DNA of 64,000 nucleotides from Halobacillus_B sp963739045 (GCA_963739045.1 CAVTYY010000004.1:930001-994000); one strand, 5' to 3'; positions 52,239 through 62,130 are shown, counted from the first letter of the stretch. Numbers and translations are program-made. Notes: a model not told the origin generated them from the letters alone.

Positions 52239-52637
52239 ATGAATATTATTCAAATTGTTTCTCTTGGGCTGGTTGCAGCATTACTCATCATTTTGTTGAA
52301 GGAACAAAAGTCTTCAGCTGCTTTTCTGCTGTTGATCTTCACAGTGATTATTATATTTATGACCATATTGGATCAAGTGAAACATATTTTTACGCTTTTA
52401 TCTTACATGGCAGAAAAGGCAAATATTGAGCCTGTCTATTTCAAAACCATTTTGAAAATTATCGGCATCGCCTACATTGCAGAATTTGGGGCTCAATTAA
52501 TTCGAGATGCTGGACTTGGGTCACTTGCTTCGAAAGTTGAACTGGCTGGTAAATTATTCATCTTAATGCTGGCGATCCCTATTTTTACAGCAGTTATCGA
52601 AACCATCCTAAACTTTATACCTGGCCACGCGGGATAA
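52239..52637 (+). CDS. spoIIIAD: Stage III sporulation protein AD
   Basis: 132 residues, four membrane helices, SpoIIIAC/AD family. Six bases after spoIIIAC; its own ribosome binding site is weak, so coupling is likely. Confidence 0.93.
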   Translation: MNIIQIVSLGLVAALLIILLKEQKSSAAFLLLIFTVIIIFMTILDQVKHIFTLLSYMAEKANIEPVYFKTILKIIGIAYIAEFGAQLIRDAGLGSLASKVELAGKLFILMLAIPIFTAVIETILNFIPGHAG

Positions 52638-52653
52638 GATAGTGAGGTATCTA

Positions 52654-53817
52654 ATGAAATCTATAGCCTTTCTTATCTGTATATGTATTGGAATCCTTTG
52701 TTTCCCTTTTCTTGTTTCAGCATCCACTGAAACGAACCCAGCTCCTTCCCTAATGGATCATGTATCTACTCAGGAATTAGAGCAGAGCTGGGATCAATTA
52801 AATAGTCAATATGGAGACTACCTCCCAACATTTAACATGAATAATTTCAGGGATTTCATCACTTCCGAAACCCCGTTGGAATCCTCCGACTGGCTTTCAG
52901 GAATCACGAAATTTTTCTTTCATGAACTTCTATTAAATGGAAAATTATTAGCATCTTTGCTATTTCTCACTTTGTTCAGTACATTGCTTCAATCCATTCA
53001 ATCATCGTTTGAAAATACTGTAGTGAGTAAAGTTGCTTACATGATCATCTACCTGGTTCTGCTCACTCTCGCCTTAGAAAGTTTCCACCAAGTAATTAGC
53101 TATACGATGGATACTATAGACCGTATGAGCAGCTTCATGATCGGTCTTCTGCCTTTGCTTCTAGGGATCATGGCTTCTTTTAGTCATTTAATGTCCATAT
53201 CATTTTTTCACCCCATCATTGTAGCTCTTGTTCAATCAAGTGGCTTGCTTGTGAAATATCTTTTAATCCCGTTATTCTCTGCATCTGCCCTTTTACTTAT
53301 AGTCGGATCGCTAAACAGCTCCTATAAAGTCGATCAACTGGCGGATCTTTTAAGAAAAACCGGGTTAGCAGTAATGGGAATATTTTTGACTATATTTCTT
53401 GGGGTGATTTCTGTTCAAGGGACAGTAACAGCTGTGCAGGACGGGGTAACTATGAAAACTGCCAGGTTTGTGACGGGGAATTTCGTTCCAGTAGTCGGCC
53501 GCTTATTTACAGACGCCACAGACACCATTCTTGGAGCGTCACTCGTGCTAAAAAACACTCTGGGGATTGCTGGGGTAGTGATTCTTCTTGGAATTGCTAT
53601 TTTCCCTGCCATAAAGGTCTTTGCTATAGCAATTATCTATAAGCTTGCAGCGGCCCTCCTTCAGCCTCTTGGCGACGGTCCGATCATTCATGCCATGGGT
53701 GTCATCAGCCGTCACATCATGTATATCTTTGCAGCACTATTAATGGTTTCTATGATGTTTTTTCTAGTAATCGTAATCATGGTAGCCGCTAGTAACATAA
53801 CGATGATGGTCCGATAA
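52654..53817 (+). CDS. spoIIIAE: Stage III sporulation protein AE
   Basis: 387 residues: an N-terminal signal peptide (MKSIAFLICICIGILCFPFLVSAS), then a soluble stretch of about 80 residues and at least six membrane helices. The start is ATG 52654, with GTGAGG before it. Largest membrane subunit of the channel. Confidence 0.94.
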   Translation: MKSIAFLICICIGILCFPFLVSASTETNPAPSLMDHVSTQELEQSWDQLNSQYGDYLPTFNMNNFRDFITSETPLESSDWLSGITKFFFHELLLNGKLLASLLFLTLFSTLLQSIQSSFENTVVSKVAYMIIYLVLLTLALESFHQVISYTMDTIDRMSSFMIGLLPLLLGIMASFSHLMSISFFHPIIVALVQSSGLLVKYLLIPLFSASALLLIVGSLNSSYKVDQLADLLRKTGLAVMGIFLTIFLGVISVQGTVTAVQDGVTMKTARFVTGNFVPVVGRLFTDATDTILGASLVLKNTLGIAGVVILLGIAIFPAIKVFAIAIIYKLAAALLQPLGDGPIIHAMGVISRHIMYIFAALLMVSMMFFLVIVIMVAASNITMMVR

Positions 53818-53828
53818 GGGTGTGAGAG

Positions 53829-54434
53829 ATGAATTTTTTCACTGAATATATTACCCGTATAGTCTTATATTTATTGCTAGCTATGGTATCAGATGCACTA
53901 CTTCCTTCAGGCACGATGAAGAAATACGCGCGGCTAGTCATGTCTATCCTGCTGCTGCTGATTTTTATCGGCCCTTTACTTCAGATTCTAAAAGTGGATC
54001 CTAATCAGATGATCCAACAGGCAGAGAATAAAATGAAGCAGCAAGTGAATGAAGAAGAATTAGATCAAACGATTGAATCTAAGAAAAATGAAATACTTGA
54101 GGGACAAGATGCATATAAATTAGAACAGGTTAAACAAGCTTTGTCCCAAGAAATAAAGAAACCATTAAAGAATGAATGGAAGCTAAACCTTAAAGATATA
54201 GACATGACTTTCCTAAAGGAACCTTATCAGTTAGACACTCTGGACAAGCTCATTCTTACCTTAGCTCCTGCCCAAGATAAAAATACTGTAGAAGATATTG
54301 ATATTTCGGTAACTGAAAAATCCAAAAAACCAGATTTAGAGAGCGAAAGTGAGGAAGTGAACAGCTGGCTGCAGAAGCACTTGGATCTTAACCAAGATCA
54401 AATTGAAATCCGCTGGGAGGAAGAGGATGAATAA
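53829..54434 (+). CDS. spoIIIAF: Stage III sporulation protein AF
   Basis: 201 residues: two N-terminal membrane helices, a coiled-coil (QMIQQAENKMKQQVNEEELDQ), and a C-terminal ring-building-motif-like domain. It overlaps spoIIIAG by eight bases. Confidence 0.92.
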   Translation: MNFFTEYITRIVLYLLLAMVSDALLPSGTMKKYARLVMSILLLLIFIGPLLQILKVDPNQMIQQAENKMKQQVNEEELDQTIESKKNEILEGQDAYKLEQVKQALSQEIKKPLKNEWKLNLKDIDMTFLKEPYQLDTLDKLILTLAPAQDKNTVEDIDISVTEKSKKPDLESESEEVNSWLQKHLDLNQDQIEIRWEEEDE

Positions 54435-55044
54435 ATGGTGGAATAAGCTTTTTAACCCATTGTCTTCTAAGGAAGGGAGAAAAATAAACAAAACAAAATA
54501 TATTATTGGACTGGGCCTAATTGGTGTACTGCTCATTTTAACAAGCAGTATGTTTAAACCAAATAATGATAAACCTGTCCCTAATAATGCAGCGGTGGAA
54601 AGTCAGTCTCAAACAAATGCTGTTCAAGCATCTGAAACGACTAACTCGATAAGCCAGCTGGAATCTGAGTATGAGAAACAATTGAAACCACTTTTAGAAA
54701 ACATAGAAGGGGTTAGTGATGTGGACATCATGATTAATTTATCGGCAACACAAGAGAAAGTTTACGACAAGAACCTGATCATTGGGAAGCAAACAACAAA
54801 AGAAACGGATAAGAATGGAGGGGAAAGAGAGATAGAGGATTATTCTAAAGAAGAGCAACTCGTGCTCGTCCGTCAAGGTGATCGCGAAGTTCCGTTGTTA
54901 ACAAAAACTGAAAAACCACAAGTCAGCGGAGTCTTCGTTACTGCCAAAGGTGTTGATCAAATGACGGTAAGAGGATGGGTGGTGGAAGCGATTTCCAGAG
55001 TCTTAGATGTACCTAGTCACCGTATTTCTGTGCTGCCTAAATAA
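54427..55044 (+). CDS. spoIIIAG: Stage III sporulation protein AG
   Basis: 205 residues: one N-terminal membrane helix (YIIGLGLIGVLLILTSSMF), a linker, then the ring-forming domain that builds the large central ring between forespore membranes (ENIEGVSDVDIMINLSA...). The start is ATG 54427 with GGGAGGAAGAGG upstream. Confidence 0.93.
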   Translation: MNKWWNKLFNPLSSKEGRKINKTKYIIGLGLIGVLLILTSSMFKPNNDKPVPNNAAVESQSQTNAVQASETTNSISQLESEYEKQLKPLLENIEGVSDVDIMINLSATQEKVYDKNLIIGKQTTKETDKNGGEREIEDYSKEEQLVLVRQGDREVPLLTKTEKPQVSGVFVTAKGVDQMTVRGWVVEAISRVLDVPSHRISVLPK

Positions 55045-55059
55045 TAAGGAGGGATTTTA

Positions 55060-55611
55060 ATGATAAAAAAACAGACAGTCTGGCTATTAACAATGCTGAG
55101 TTTATTAATTGTATTGAGTGTGTATTATATGACCTCGCCTGATAATGGGGAAATGGCATTTATTCAAGATAGTCAATTAACAGATAAGAGTGGAGAAGCA
55201 CAAGATCAAGGTAACAAAGAAGTTTCAGGAGATGGAACAGTCATTTCACAGCTTTCTCCGGATGAACTATTTGCAGCGATTCGTTTGGACAGGGAAAATG
55301 AGCGAGACCAATTAGAGGAGCAGCTTTCAGATATGCTCGCTTCAAGCAACTTTACCACTGAAGAAAAAAATGAAGCTATGACTAAACTTGAAGCTTTACA
55401 GGCAACTAAATCTAAAGAATCAATTTTAGAAAACACCATTAAAGCGAGTGCTCCTTATGATGATGTGCTTGTTCGTTCTGATGATGATATTGTCCACGTA
55501 ACAGTAAAAGCAAATGAACTATCTAAATCTGCAACAAATGAAATTATGAAAATGGTGTCAGATGAATTCGGTCAGACAAGAGTAGATGTGAAGTTCCAGC
55601 CTCAAGGATAA
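55060..55611 (+). CDS. spoIIIAH: Stage III sporulation protein AH
   Basis: 183 residues: N-terminal membrane anchor and a YscJ/FliF-like ring domain (about 95-183) that pairs with SpoIIQ from the forespore in B. subtilis. AAGGAGG before the ATG. Last gene of the operon; shorter linker than in B. subtilis. Confidence 0.94.
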   Translation: MIKKQTVWLLTMLSLLIVLSVYYMTSPDNGEMAFIQDSQLTDKSGEAQDQGNKEVSGDGTVISQLSPDELFAAIRLDRENERDQLEEQLSDMLASSNFTTEEKNEAMTKLEALQATKSKESILENTIKASAPYDDVLVRSDDDIVHVTVKANELSKSATNEIMKMVSDEFGQTRVDVKFQPQG

Positions 55612-55623
55612 AGGATAATAGTA

Positions 55624-55661
55624 AAAGCCTCTGATCAGTACGCTGATCAGAGGCTTTTTTT
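55624..55661 (+). terminator. Terminator of the spoIIIA operon
   Basis: AAGCCTCTGATCAG and CTGATCAGAGGCTT with a four-base loop and T7. Confidence 0.96.
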
Positions 55662-55934
55662 GATAATCAGGGAAATAATGAAAGGGAGAAGGGACAGTAA
55701 TTTGCCTATGTGGAGGAAAAAATGCACCCTCCGAAGCTTGTCTTATGCTGGTAGTTTTACCTGGTCGCTTGCTTTGCCCGGAGGATCTAATGCAATTCTT
55801 CGCTTTTACAATTGGAGAGAACTGGAAGCGCTTTTTTGGCGGAAGTTGCAGGTTAGTGTCATTCTGTCGTAGAATGTTAGAAGGAGTGAGCAGTACCAAA
55901 TCTAAAAGAAATTCTACATAAAGGGGTGCCCAAC

Positions 55935-56438
55935 ATGTTAAAGGTACAAGAAATCCGCGAACTAATTAAACTTATTGATCAATCAAACATTGACGAATTC
56001 TGCTATGAAACGAATGGAACTAAAGTTTCCATGAAGAAGCAGCAAGGACAGACAGTAGCTGAAGCTCCACAATTAACTCCATCAACTCCTGTTCAGTCTA
56101 GTGCTGAGCCAAAACAGGAAGCTGTCCAAGCATCTCAACAGGAGCCTCCAGCTCCAAAACAAGAGGAAGAATCAAAAGAAGACACATCGACCAAGAATTA
56201 TGATGTGGAAATTACTTCTCCAATGGTCGGGACTTTCTATCAATCTCCATCACCGGATGAAGATATTTATGTTAAGGAAGGCGATCAAGTCCAGCCTGAC
56301 AGCGTAGTCTGTATTGTGGAAGCAATGAAGCTGTTTAACGAAATAGAAGCGGAAGTTTCTGGGGAAATTGTAGAGATCCTAGTTGAAGACGGTGAGTTAG
56401 TCGAATATGGCCAACCACTATTCCGTGTGAAGTCATAA
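55935..56438 (+). CDS. accB: Biotin carboxyl carrier protein of acetyl-CoA carboxylase
   Basis: Carries the carboxylated biotin in the first step of fatty acid synthesis. 167 residues: N-terminal helix, a Pro/Gln/Glu-rich flexible linker (about 45-80), and a biotinyl domain with Lys132 in EAMKLFNEIE. The start is ATG 55935, eight bases after AAAGGGG. Followed by accC after 15 bp. Confidence 0.97.
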   Translation: MLKVQEIRELIKLIDQSNIDEFCYETNGTKVSMKKQQGQTVAEAPQLTPSTPVQSSAEPKQEAVQASQQEPPAPKQEEESKEDTSTKNYDVEITSPMVGTFYQSPSPDEDIYVKEGDQVQPDSVVCIVEAMKLFNEIEAEVSGEIVEILVEDGELVEYGQPLFRVKS

Positions 56439-56453
56439 CGGGGGGGTGAGGTA

Positions 56454-57812
56454 GTGATTAAAAAAATATTAATTGCGAATCGAGGAGAAATTGCTGTCCG
56501 AGTTATTCGTGCATGTAAAGAAATGGATATAGAAACAGTTGCCATTTATTCTGAAGCAGATAAAGAAGCTCTGCATGTACAACTGGCTGATGAATCCTAT
56601 TGTGTCGGCCCGACTTTAAGTAAAGACAGCTACTTAAATTACACCAATATCATGAGTTTGGCCACCCTCACGGAAATCGATGCGATTCACCCTGGGTATG
56701 GCTTTTTATCCGAAAATGCCGAATTCGCAGAAATGTGCGAGGAGTGCAATATCACTTTTATTGGTCCGTCTTCGTATGCTATTCAAAAGATGGGAACTAA
56801 AGACGTGGCTCGTGAAACGATGAGAGCTGCAGGAGTACCGATCGTTCCCGGATCTGAAGGAATTATTGAAAATGAAGAAGCAGGACTTGAAATTGCTGAA
56901 AAAATCGGCTATCCAGTAATCATCAAAGCGACAGCAGGCGGGGGCGGAAAAGGCATCCGTGTTGCAAGAGATGAAGAAGATTTAGTCAAAGGCATCCGTG
57001 TCACTCAACAGGAAGCTGAAACAGCTTTTGGCAACCCAGGAGTCTATATTGAAAAATTCATTGAAGATTTCCGTCACGTTGAGATTCAAGTGCTTGCTGA
57101 TAACCATGGTAATGCTGTCCACTTAGGTGAGCGGGACTGCACTATTCAGCGTAGATTACAAAAGTTAATCGAAGAAACACCTTCTCCTGCCATATCTGAT
57201 GAAATGCGTGAAACGATGGGTGATGCAGCGGTCAAAGCAGCATTGGCTGTAAATTATTCAGGAGCAGGAACAGTTGAGTTTATCTTTGATAAAGAAGAAA
57301 ACACGTTTTACTTTATGGAGATGAACACTCGAATTCAAGTAGAACACCCCGTTACGGAACTCGTAACTGGAGTCGATTTGATTAAAGAACAAATTTTAAT
57401 TGCTGATAATGAAAAACTTTCTTTTAAACAAGAGGAAATTGAATTTGAAGGCTGGGCGATGGAATGCCGCATTAATGCTGAAGATCCTTTTAAGAACTTC
57501 CTTCCTTCTGCTGGTCGTATAGAAATGTATCTTCCACCCGGCGGATTTGGGGTAAGGGTAGATTCCGCAGCTTATCCTGGGTATATGATTCCTCCATATT
57601 ACGATTCCATGGTGGCGAAATTAATCACGTATGGCAGAGACCGTAATGAGGCGATCAAACGGATGAAACGCGCACTCGATGAATTTGTTATCGAAGGAGT
57701 GCATACCACTATTCCTTTCCATCAGCGAATGATGGAGCATGAAGTTTTTGTTGGTGGAGACTTTAATACAAAATTTTTGGAGAAATATACTATAATGAAA
57801 GACGAAGATTAA
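56454..57812 (+). CDS. accC: Biotin carboxylase of acetyl-CoA carboxylase
   Basis: ATP- and bicarbonate-dependent carboxylation of AccB biotin. 452 residues, ATP-grasp fold: ANRGEIAVRVIRA at the start, HPGYGFLSEN, glycine loop KATAGGGGKGIR, EKFIEDFRHVEIQV, and the catalytic EMNTRIQVEHPVTE. Starts at GTG 56454, after GGGGGTGAGG. Confidence 0.97.
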   Translation: MIKKILIANRGEIAVRVIRACKEMDIETVAIYSEADKEALHVQLADESYCVGPTLSKDSYLNYTNIMSLATLTEIDAIHPGYGFLSENAEFAEMCEECNITFIGPSSYAIQKMGTKDVARETMRAAGVPIVPGSEGIIENEEAGLEIAEKIGYPVIIKATAGGGGKGIRVARDEEDLVKGIRVTQQEAETAFGNPGVYIEKFIEDFRHVEIQVLADNHGNAVHLGERDCTIQRRLQKLIEETPSPAISDEMRETMGDAAVKAALAVNYSGAGTVEFIFDKEENTFYFMEMNTRIQVEHPVTELVTGVDLIKEQILIADNEKLSFKQEEIEFEGWAMECRINAEDPFKNFLPSAGRIEMYLPPGGFGVRVDSAAYPGYMIPPYYDSMVAKLITYGRDRNEAIKRMKRALDEFVIEGVHTTIPFHQRMMEHEVFVGGDFNTKFLEKYTIMKDED

Positions 57813-57824
57813 AGGAGTGGTCAA

Positions 57825-58226
57825 ATGACTGAAAAGCAATTGTTAAACGTGACAGATGGTTCAACGCTTGGCAATGTAGAGATAGCTCCTGAAGTAATTG
57901 AAGTAATCGCCGGGATCGCCGTGTCGGAAGTTGCTGGTGTAGCATCTATGAGAGGTAACTTTGCTTCCGGTGTTGTGGAACGATTGGGAAAGAAAAATCA
58001 CGGTAAGGGTGTAAAAGTAGAATTGACAGAAGAGGGTATACTGATCGATGCCTTTGTGGTGATGGAGTATGGAATTTCCATTCCAGACACAGCGAAGAAA
58101 ATTCAAGATAATACAAGGCAAGCCCTGAAGAACATGACAGCATTAGAAATTAAAGAAATCAATGTTCATATTGTCGGGGTTCAAATGGAAGTAAGAGAAG
58201 AAGAGTTTGAGAGCGAAGAGCTTTAA
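57825..58226 (+). CDS. yqhY: Asp23/Gls24 family protein, YqhY-like
   Basis: 133-residue cytoplasmic protein of the Asp23 family (APEVIEVIAGIAVSEVAGVASMRGN... IQVEVREEEFE-like end). In B. subtilis, yqhY is co-transcribed with accB-accC, and its loss upsets fatty-acid synthesis, suggesting a control role. The 12-bp spacing after accC and AAAGGAG support the same operon here. Confidence 0.93.
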   Translation: MTEKQLLNVTDGSTLGNVEIAPEVIEVIAGIAVSEVAGVASMRGNFASGVVERLGKKNHGKGVKVELTEEGILIDAFVVMEYGISIPDTAKKIQDNTRQALKNMTALEIKEINVHIVGVQMEVREEEFESEEL

Positions 58227-58232
58227 AATTCA

Positions 58233-58265
58233 GGCCAGCGGGGTAATCCCTTCTGGTCTTTCTTT
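58233..58265 (+). terminator. Terminator of accB-accC-yqhY
   Basis: GGCCAG...GGG pairs with CCC...CTGGTC, followed by TTTCTTT. Weaker T-run than the others. Confidence 0.65.
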
Positions 58266-58541
58266 GTTATTCCGTCAATGTGAGGTTTAACATTATGGAA
58301 GTAACCAGATCTCGCTTCATGTCCCCCAAACCAGATCCTGTTTGGGCATCCTTTTGACCTTGATTAGCTTGGCGATGCTGAGGATCCAGTGGCGCTTGGC
58401 TATAGTTGCAGCGCAGTGGACATGCTTGACTCCTTTTGGGTCTGCAGAAGATGAAAAGAAAAGGATTAAGGAAGTGTCATAGCTTTTCATCAAGTAAAAT
58501 GTTATTATTCTAACGGATATGAACGAAAAGGAGAATAAGAT
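58266..58541. other. Intergenic region before nusB
   Basis: With the terminator, 315 bp separate yqhY and nusB. No gene seen. TGTTATTAT (extended -10, TATTAT at 58503-58508) is a possible nusB promoter. Confidence 0.45.
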
Positions 58542-58919
58542 ATGAAACGACGATTAGCACGTGAGAAAGCTTTTCAAGCTTTATTTCAAATAGACAACAG
58601 CGAAATTGATGTAGAAGAGGCGATCGAGCATGTAGTGGAAGATTCTGTACACGATGCTTTTCTTGAGCAGCTCGTGCATGGAGTAACAAGCCGCCAGGAA
58701 GAATTAGACGAGTGGATTGGCAGTCATTTGGTTAACTGGAGCTTTTCCCGTTTGCCGAAAGTAGAAAAAACAGCCTTACGTATGGCTGCATATGAAATAA
58801 AATTCGCCGACGATGTTCCTTCTCAAGTTGCTATTAATGAAGCGGTAGAATTGGCTAAGACCTTTGGGGAAGAGGAATCCGGTAAATTTGTTAACGGGGT
58901 TTTATCTAAAATGGTTTAA
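58542..58919 (+). CDS. nusB: Transcription antitermination factor NusB
   Basis: All-helical RNA-binding protein that, with S10, supports rRNA antitermination. 125 residues: Arg-rich N-terminus (MKRRLAREKAFQALFQID) and the conserved FVNGVLSKM end. AAAAGGAG before the ATG. In B. subtilis folD follows; here it is missing and xseA is next. Confidence 0.95.
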   Translation: MKRRLAREKAFQALFQIDNSEIDVEEAIEHVVEDSVHDAFLEQLVHGVTSRQEELDEWIGSHLVNWSFSRLPKVEKTALRMAAYEIKFADDVPSQVAINEAVELAKTFGEEESGKFVNGVLSKMV

Positions 58920-59028
58920 CCTCCTTTGGTTATATGAGAGGAGGAAAGTTAGTGATTGCAGCTTTGCTTGATTGCAAGCTTATACTTTTGAAAAGATAAA
59001 CGGTTATCGAAAATAAGGAGATTTTATT

Positions 59029-60384
59029 GTGAATGATCGATATTTAACGGTAACAGCGTTAACTAAGTATATAAAAAGAAAACTATCAGGTGATCCTCAT
59101 TTAAAAGAAGTCTGGCTTAGAGGGGAAATCTCGAACTTTAAGCACCACAGCCGGGGGCATATGTATATGTCATTGAAAGACAGCGGAGCACGTATTCAAT
59201 CCGTTATGTTTGCTGGTAATAATAAAAGTCTGAAGTTCAGACCGGAAAACGGAATGAATGTATTAATCCGTGGAGAAATTAATGTTTATGAGCCGATGGG
59301 TCAATATCAGCTCTACATACAGGAAATGCAGCCTGATGGAATTGGAGATTTGCACCTTGCTTTTGAACAATTGAAAGAAAAGCTTGAGAAAGAAGGTTTA
59401 TTCAAGCTGGAACATAAGAAGACTATCCCTCCTTACCCGAAGCACATTGGGGTCATTACTTCTCCAACTGGAGCTGCTGTTCGGGATATTATTACCACCA
59501 TTTCCCGAAGGTATCCGATTGTTCCTCTTACGATTCTTCCCGTACTTGTTCAGGGAGAGCGGACAGCTCAGTCAGTATCCAAAGCCATACAATATGCAAA
59601 CGAACAATTAGATTGTGATTTGTTAATTGTTGGAAGAGGTGGTGGATCTATTGAAGATCTTTGGGGGTTTAATGAGGAGAGAGTGGCAAGGAGTATCTTC
59701 CAGTCGAATATACCGATTATTTCAGCTGTAGGACATGAAACTGATACTACCATAAGCGATTTCGTTTCTGATGTACGAGCAGCAACCCCTACAGGTGCTG
59801 GGGAATTGGCCGTTCCTTCAATTGTAGAGTTAGCTGAAAAAATTCAGTCTTTTAATGCCCGGCTGCAAAGAGCTATGGATGCTAGGAAATCGGATGCCGA
59901 ACAGCATCTTACTCGTTTGAGGAAATCCTATGCTTTTAAATATCCAGTTCAATTATTGCAGCAAAAAGAACAGGATTTGGATAGGACGCTCGAGCAGCTG
60001 TCTAAACAAATGAAGACTCTTTATCGCTATAAAGAGGATCAGCTGATTCAGTTGCAAAAAAGGCTAATGCAGAAGCACCCGGAAGCACAAGTGAAAGAAA
60101 ATAAAACCCAGCTACAGAGCAATACAAAACAGCTTCACTTAAATTTTCAGCATCAGCTTGAGAGAAAGCAAGAAAGATTTCGATTCAGTTTAGATAAACT
60201 TACTCTGTTAAATCCATTAGATATTATGAAAAGGGGCTACGCCATTCCATTTTCGGAGAATGGTAATGTAATTAAAGACGCTAAAAAGGTCCATAAAGGG
60301 TCGCCCCTCTCATTGAAAATGCATAATGGCCGTTTGCACTGCCGAGTTGAGGAAATAGAGGAGGATGAATATGGCGGAGAGTAA
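59029..60384 (+). CDS. xseA: Exodeoxyribonuclease VII large subunit
   Basis: Single-strand DNA exonuclease subunit, 451 residues: N-terminal OB fold (VWLRGEISNFKHHSRGHMYMSLKD), catalytic domain with GVITSPTGAAVRDI, VGRGGGSIEDLWGFNEE and SAVGHETDTTISD, then a long coiled-coil. The start is GTG 59029, eight bases after AATAAGGAG. Overlaps xseB. Confidence 0.96.
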   Translation: MNDRYLTVTALTKYIKRKLSGDPHLKEVWLRGEISNFKHHSRGHMYMSLKDSGARIQSVMFAGNNKSLKFRPENGMNVLIRGEINVYEPMGQYQLYIQEMQPDGIGDLHLAFEQLKEKLEKEGLFKLEHKKTIPPYPKHIGVITSPTGAAVRDIITTISRRYPIVPLTILPVLVQGERTAQSVSKAIQYANEQLDCDLLIVGRGGGSIEDLWGFNEERVARSIFQSNIPIISAVGHETDTTISDFVSDVRAATPTGAGELAVPSIVELAEKIQSFNARLQRAMDARKSDAEQHLTRLRKSYAFKYPVQLLQQKEQDLDRTLEQLSKQMKTLYRYKEDQLIQLQKRLMQKHPEAQVKENKTQLQSNTKQLHLNFQHQLERKQERFRFSLDKLTLLNPLDIMKRGYAIPFSENGNVIKDAKKVHKGSPLSLKMHNGRLHCRVEEIEEDEYGGE

Positions 60385-60607
60385 AGAAGAAGTAAGCTTT
60401 GAAGAAGCAATGAAAAACTTGGAAGAATTGGTTGAAAAGCTTGAAGCAGGAGACGTACCGTTGGAGAAAGCAATTCAGTATTACCAGGAAGGGATGAAGC
60501 TTTCAAAGATTTGTAATGAAAAGCTTGTCCATGTAGAAGGTCAAATGCAAAAAATTATGAATGAACATGGTGAATTTGAACCTTTTAGTGTCCAGGAGGA
60601 AGAATAG
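60371..60607 (+). CDS. xseB: Exodeoxyribonuclease VII small subunit
   Basis: 78-residue two-helix protein (SFEEAMKNLEELVEKLEAGD, LEKAIQYYQEGMKL) that binds XseA. The start is ATG 60371, with GAGGAGG six bases before it; the ATG at 60365 touches that site. It overlaps the end of xseA by 14 bases. Confidence 0.95.
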   Translation: MAESKEEVSFEEAMKNLEELVEKLEAGDVPLEKAIQYYQEGMKLSKICNEKLVHVEGQMQKIMNEHGEFEPFSVQEEE

Positions 60608-61488
60608 TGGAGTCATTACCGGATTATTTCTCTCAACAAAAGCTCTATATCAACGATAAATTAATTCAGTATGTGTATGAATATACTGATCCTGGACGAT
60701 TACAGGATGCTATGCTTTATTCCATCGAAGCAGGAGGAAAGAGGCTTCGTCCGATTCTTCTGATTTCCACAGCAGAAGCTTTTGGGGCGGAGGAAAAGCG
60801 AACGCTTGCGGCAGCCTGTGCATTAGAAATGATTCATACTTATTCTCTTATTCATGATGATTTGCCGTCCATGGATAATGACGATTTAAGACGTGGAAAA
60901 CCCACGAATCATATTCAGTTTGATGAAGCGACGGCAACATTGGCGGGAGATGCGCTTCTAACTTTAAGCTTTCAGGTAATATCTGAGGATCCGAATTTGG
61001 AAGATGGAGAAAAAGTTTATCTCCTTCGCGAGCTTGCTTCCGCCAGTGGAGCTCGGGGTATGGTGGCAGGGCAAATGCACGACATGCAGAGTGAGGATCG
61101 GCATATTCCCCTCCACGAACTTGAAACGATTCATAAGAATAAAACCGGAAAACTGATCAGGTTTGCTATTTTAGCCGGTGCTTATCTAGGAAATGCATCA
61201 GAGGAAAGCAAGGATCAAATGAAAGTGATGGGGGATGCCCTGGGGCTCATCTTCCAAATTCAGGATGATATCCTCGATGTGACTGGAGATGCTGATGTAC
61301 TAGGTAAACCTACAGGCAGTGACGAATATAATTTGAAAAGTACGTACCCTAAACTTCTCGGCCTTGATGGTGCCATTCAGCAGAAAGCAAATTATGTTGA
61401 ATCAGCTCAAAACGCTCTTCGATCCGCAGGAGTAGATGGCACCATTCTTTCTGAACTGATTCACTACTTGAGCTCGAGGGATCGCTGA
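60607..61488 (+). CDS. ispA: Farnesyl diphosphate synthase (geranyltranstransferase)
   Basis: Builds the C15 isoprenoid precursor from IPP and DMAPP. 293 residues: GGKRLRP, first Asp-rich motif DDLPSMDND (about residue 84), second motif DDILD. The start is GTG 60607, overlapping the xseB stop by one base, with AGGAGGA upstream. The OLE RNA follows in the same direction and may be part of the same transcript. Confidence 0.96.
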   Translation: MESLPDYFSQQKLYINDKLIQYVYEYTDPGRLQDAMLYSIEAGGKRLRPILLISTAEAFGAEEKRTLAAACALEMIHTYSLIHDDLPSMDNDDLRRGKPTNHIQFDEATATLAGDALLTLSFQVISEDPNLEDGEKVYLLRELASASGARGMVAGQMHDMQSEDRHIPLHELETIHKNKTGKLIRFAILAGAYLGNASEESKDQMKVMGDALGLIFQIQDDILDVTGDADVLGKPTGSDEYNLKSTYPKLLGLDGAIQQKANYVESAQNALRSAGVDGTILSELIHYLSSRDR

Positions 61489-61534
61489 ACAATCATTATT
61501 CATTGTGGAACAATAGTGAGTATGATATATTAGG

Positions 61535-62130
61535 ATTACAGAAGGAATGGTGCAGTATCCTAGTCGGCCCTCCGTACCTGAAGGCGGGCCTAAAAATCCG
61601 CCGAAGGGCACATCGATGAAGTTCCTTGTGTTGGCTTGAGGCGCCCAGCCTTGGGTCGATGCTGGGAGTTAAGGTTGCAGGGCGATCCACAAAGGCATGT
61701 GGGCGTTGACCCTGCTTCCGCGGAGGCCCATTCTTGTAAGAGAATCTGAGCCAGAGTCTCTTATGAAATGGGGTATGAACCTGCTTCACATGGAGTAACG
61801 TCTATGTGGGCAGCGTAGCCTGCCTTGAGTGGTCCTGAGGGGATTACAGTCATGTGAACATCTTCCAACTTCAGATGGCCAATGAAGTGGAGATGCTGTA
61901 ACTGTATGAAATCTGAACTGCAAAAGAGGCTAAGGTACGGTTAAAGGCTGTCGGGGAAAGCCCCTAGGCTGTTCGGTTATGGACATGAACCAAGAATTAT
62001 AGTGCGGACTAAGTGGCAATCTAGTCCAGTTTTACGGAAACGTAGCTGAGTCGGATTTAAAGGGGAACCGCCAGAGTGGTGACACTCGGTATCCGGCTGG
62101 GAAAACCTACTAGACCTAAGCCGCAATTTT
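61535..62130 (+). ncRNA. ole: OLE RNA (ornate, large, extremophilic)
   Basis: The 709-bp gap between ispA and the small membrane-protein gene lacks a credible protein frame and is more GC-rich than its surroundings. It shows many local helices: GGACTA/TAGTCC (62006/62022), TAAGAGA/TCTCTTA (61737/61756), CCAC/GTGG near 61690, GGGGAAAGCCCC. OLE RNA (about 600 nt) is known exactly here, between ispA and oapA-dxs, in halophilic, alkaliphilic and anaerobic Firmicutes, where it forms a membrane ribonucleoprotein with OapA. Ends are estimated; assignment rests on context, size and sequence character. Confidence 0.87.

Noticed and set aside
61496..61789. A minus-strand frame of 97 codons in the ispA-oapA gap
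   Set aside because: It lies within the structured OLE RNA and its product is rich in Arg, Pro and His from GC-rich non-coding sequence.
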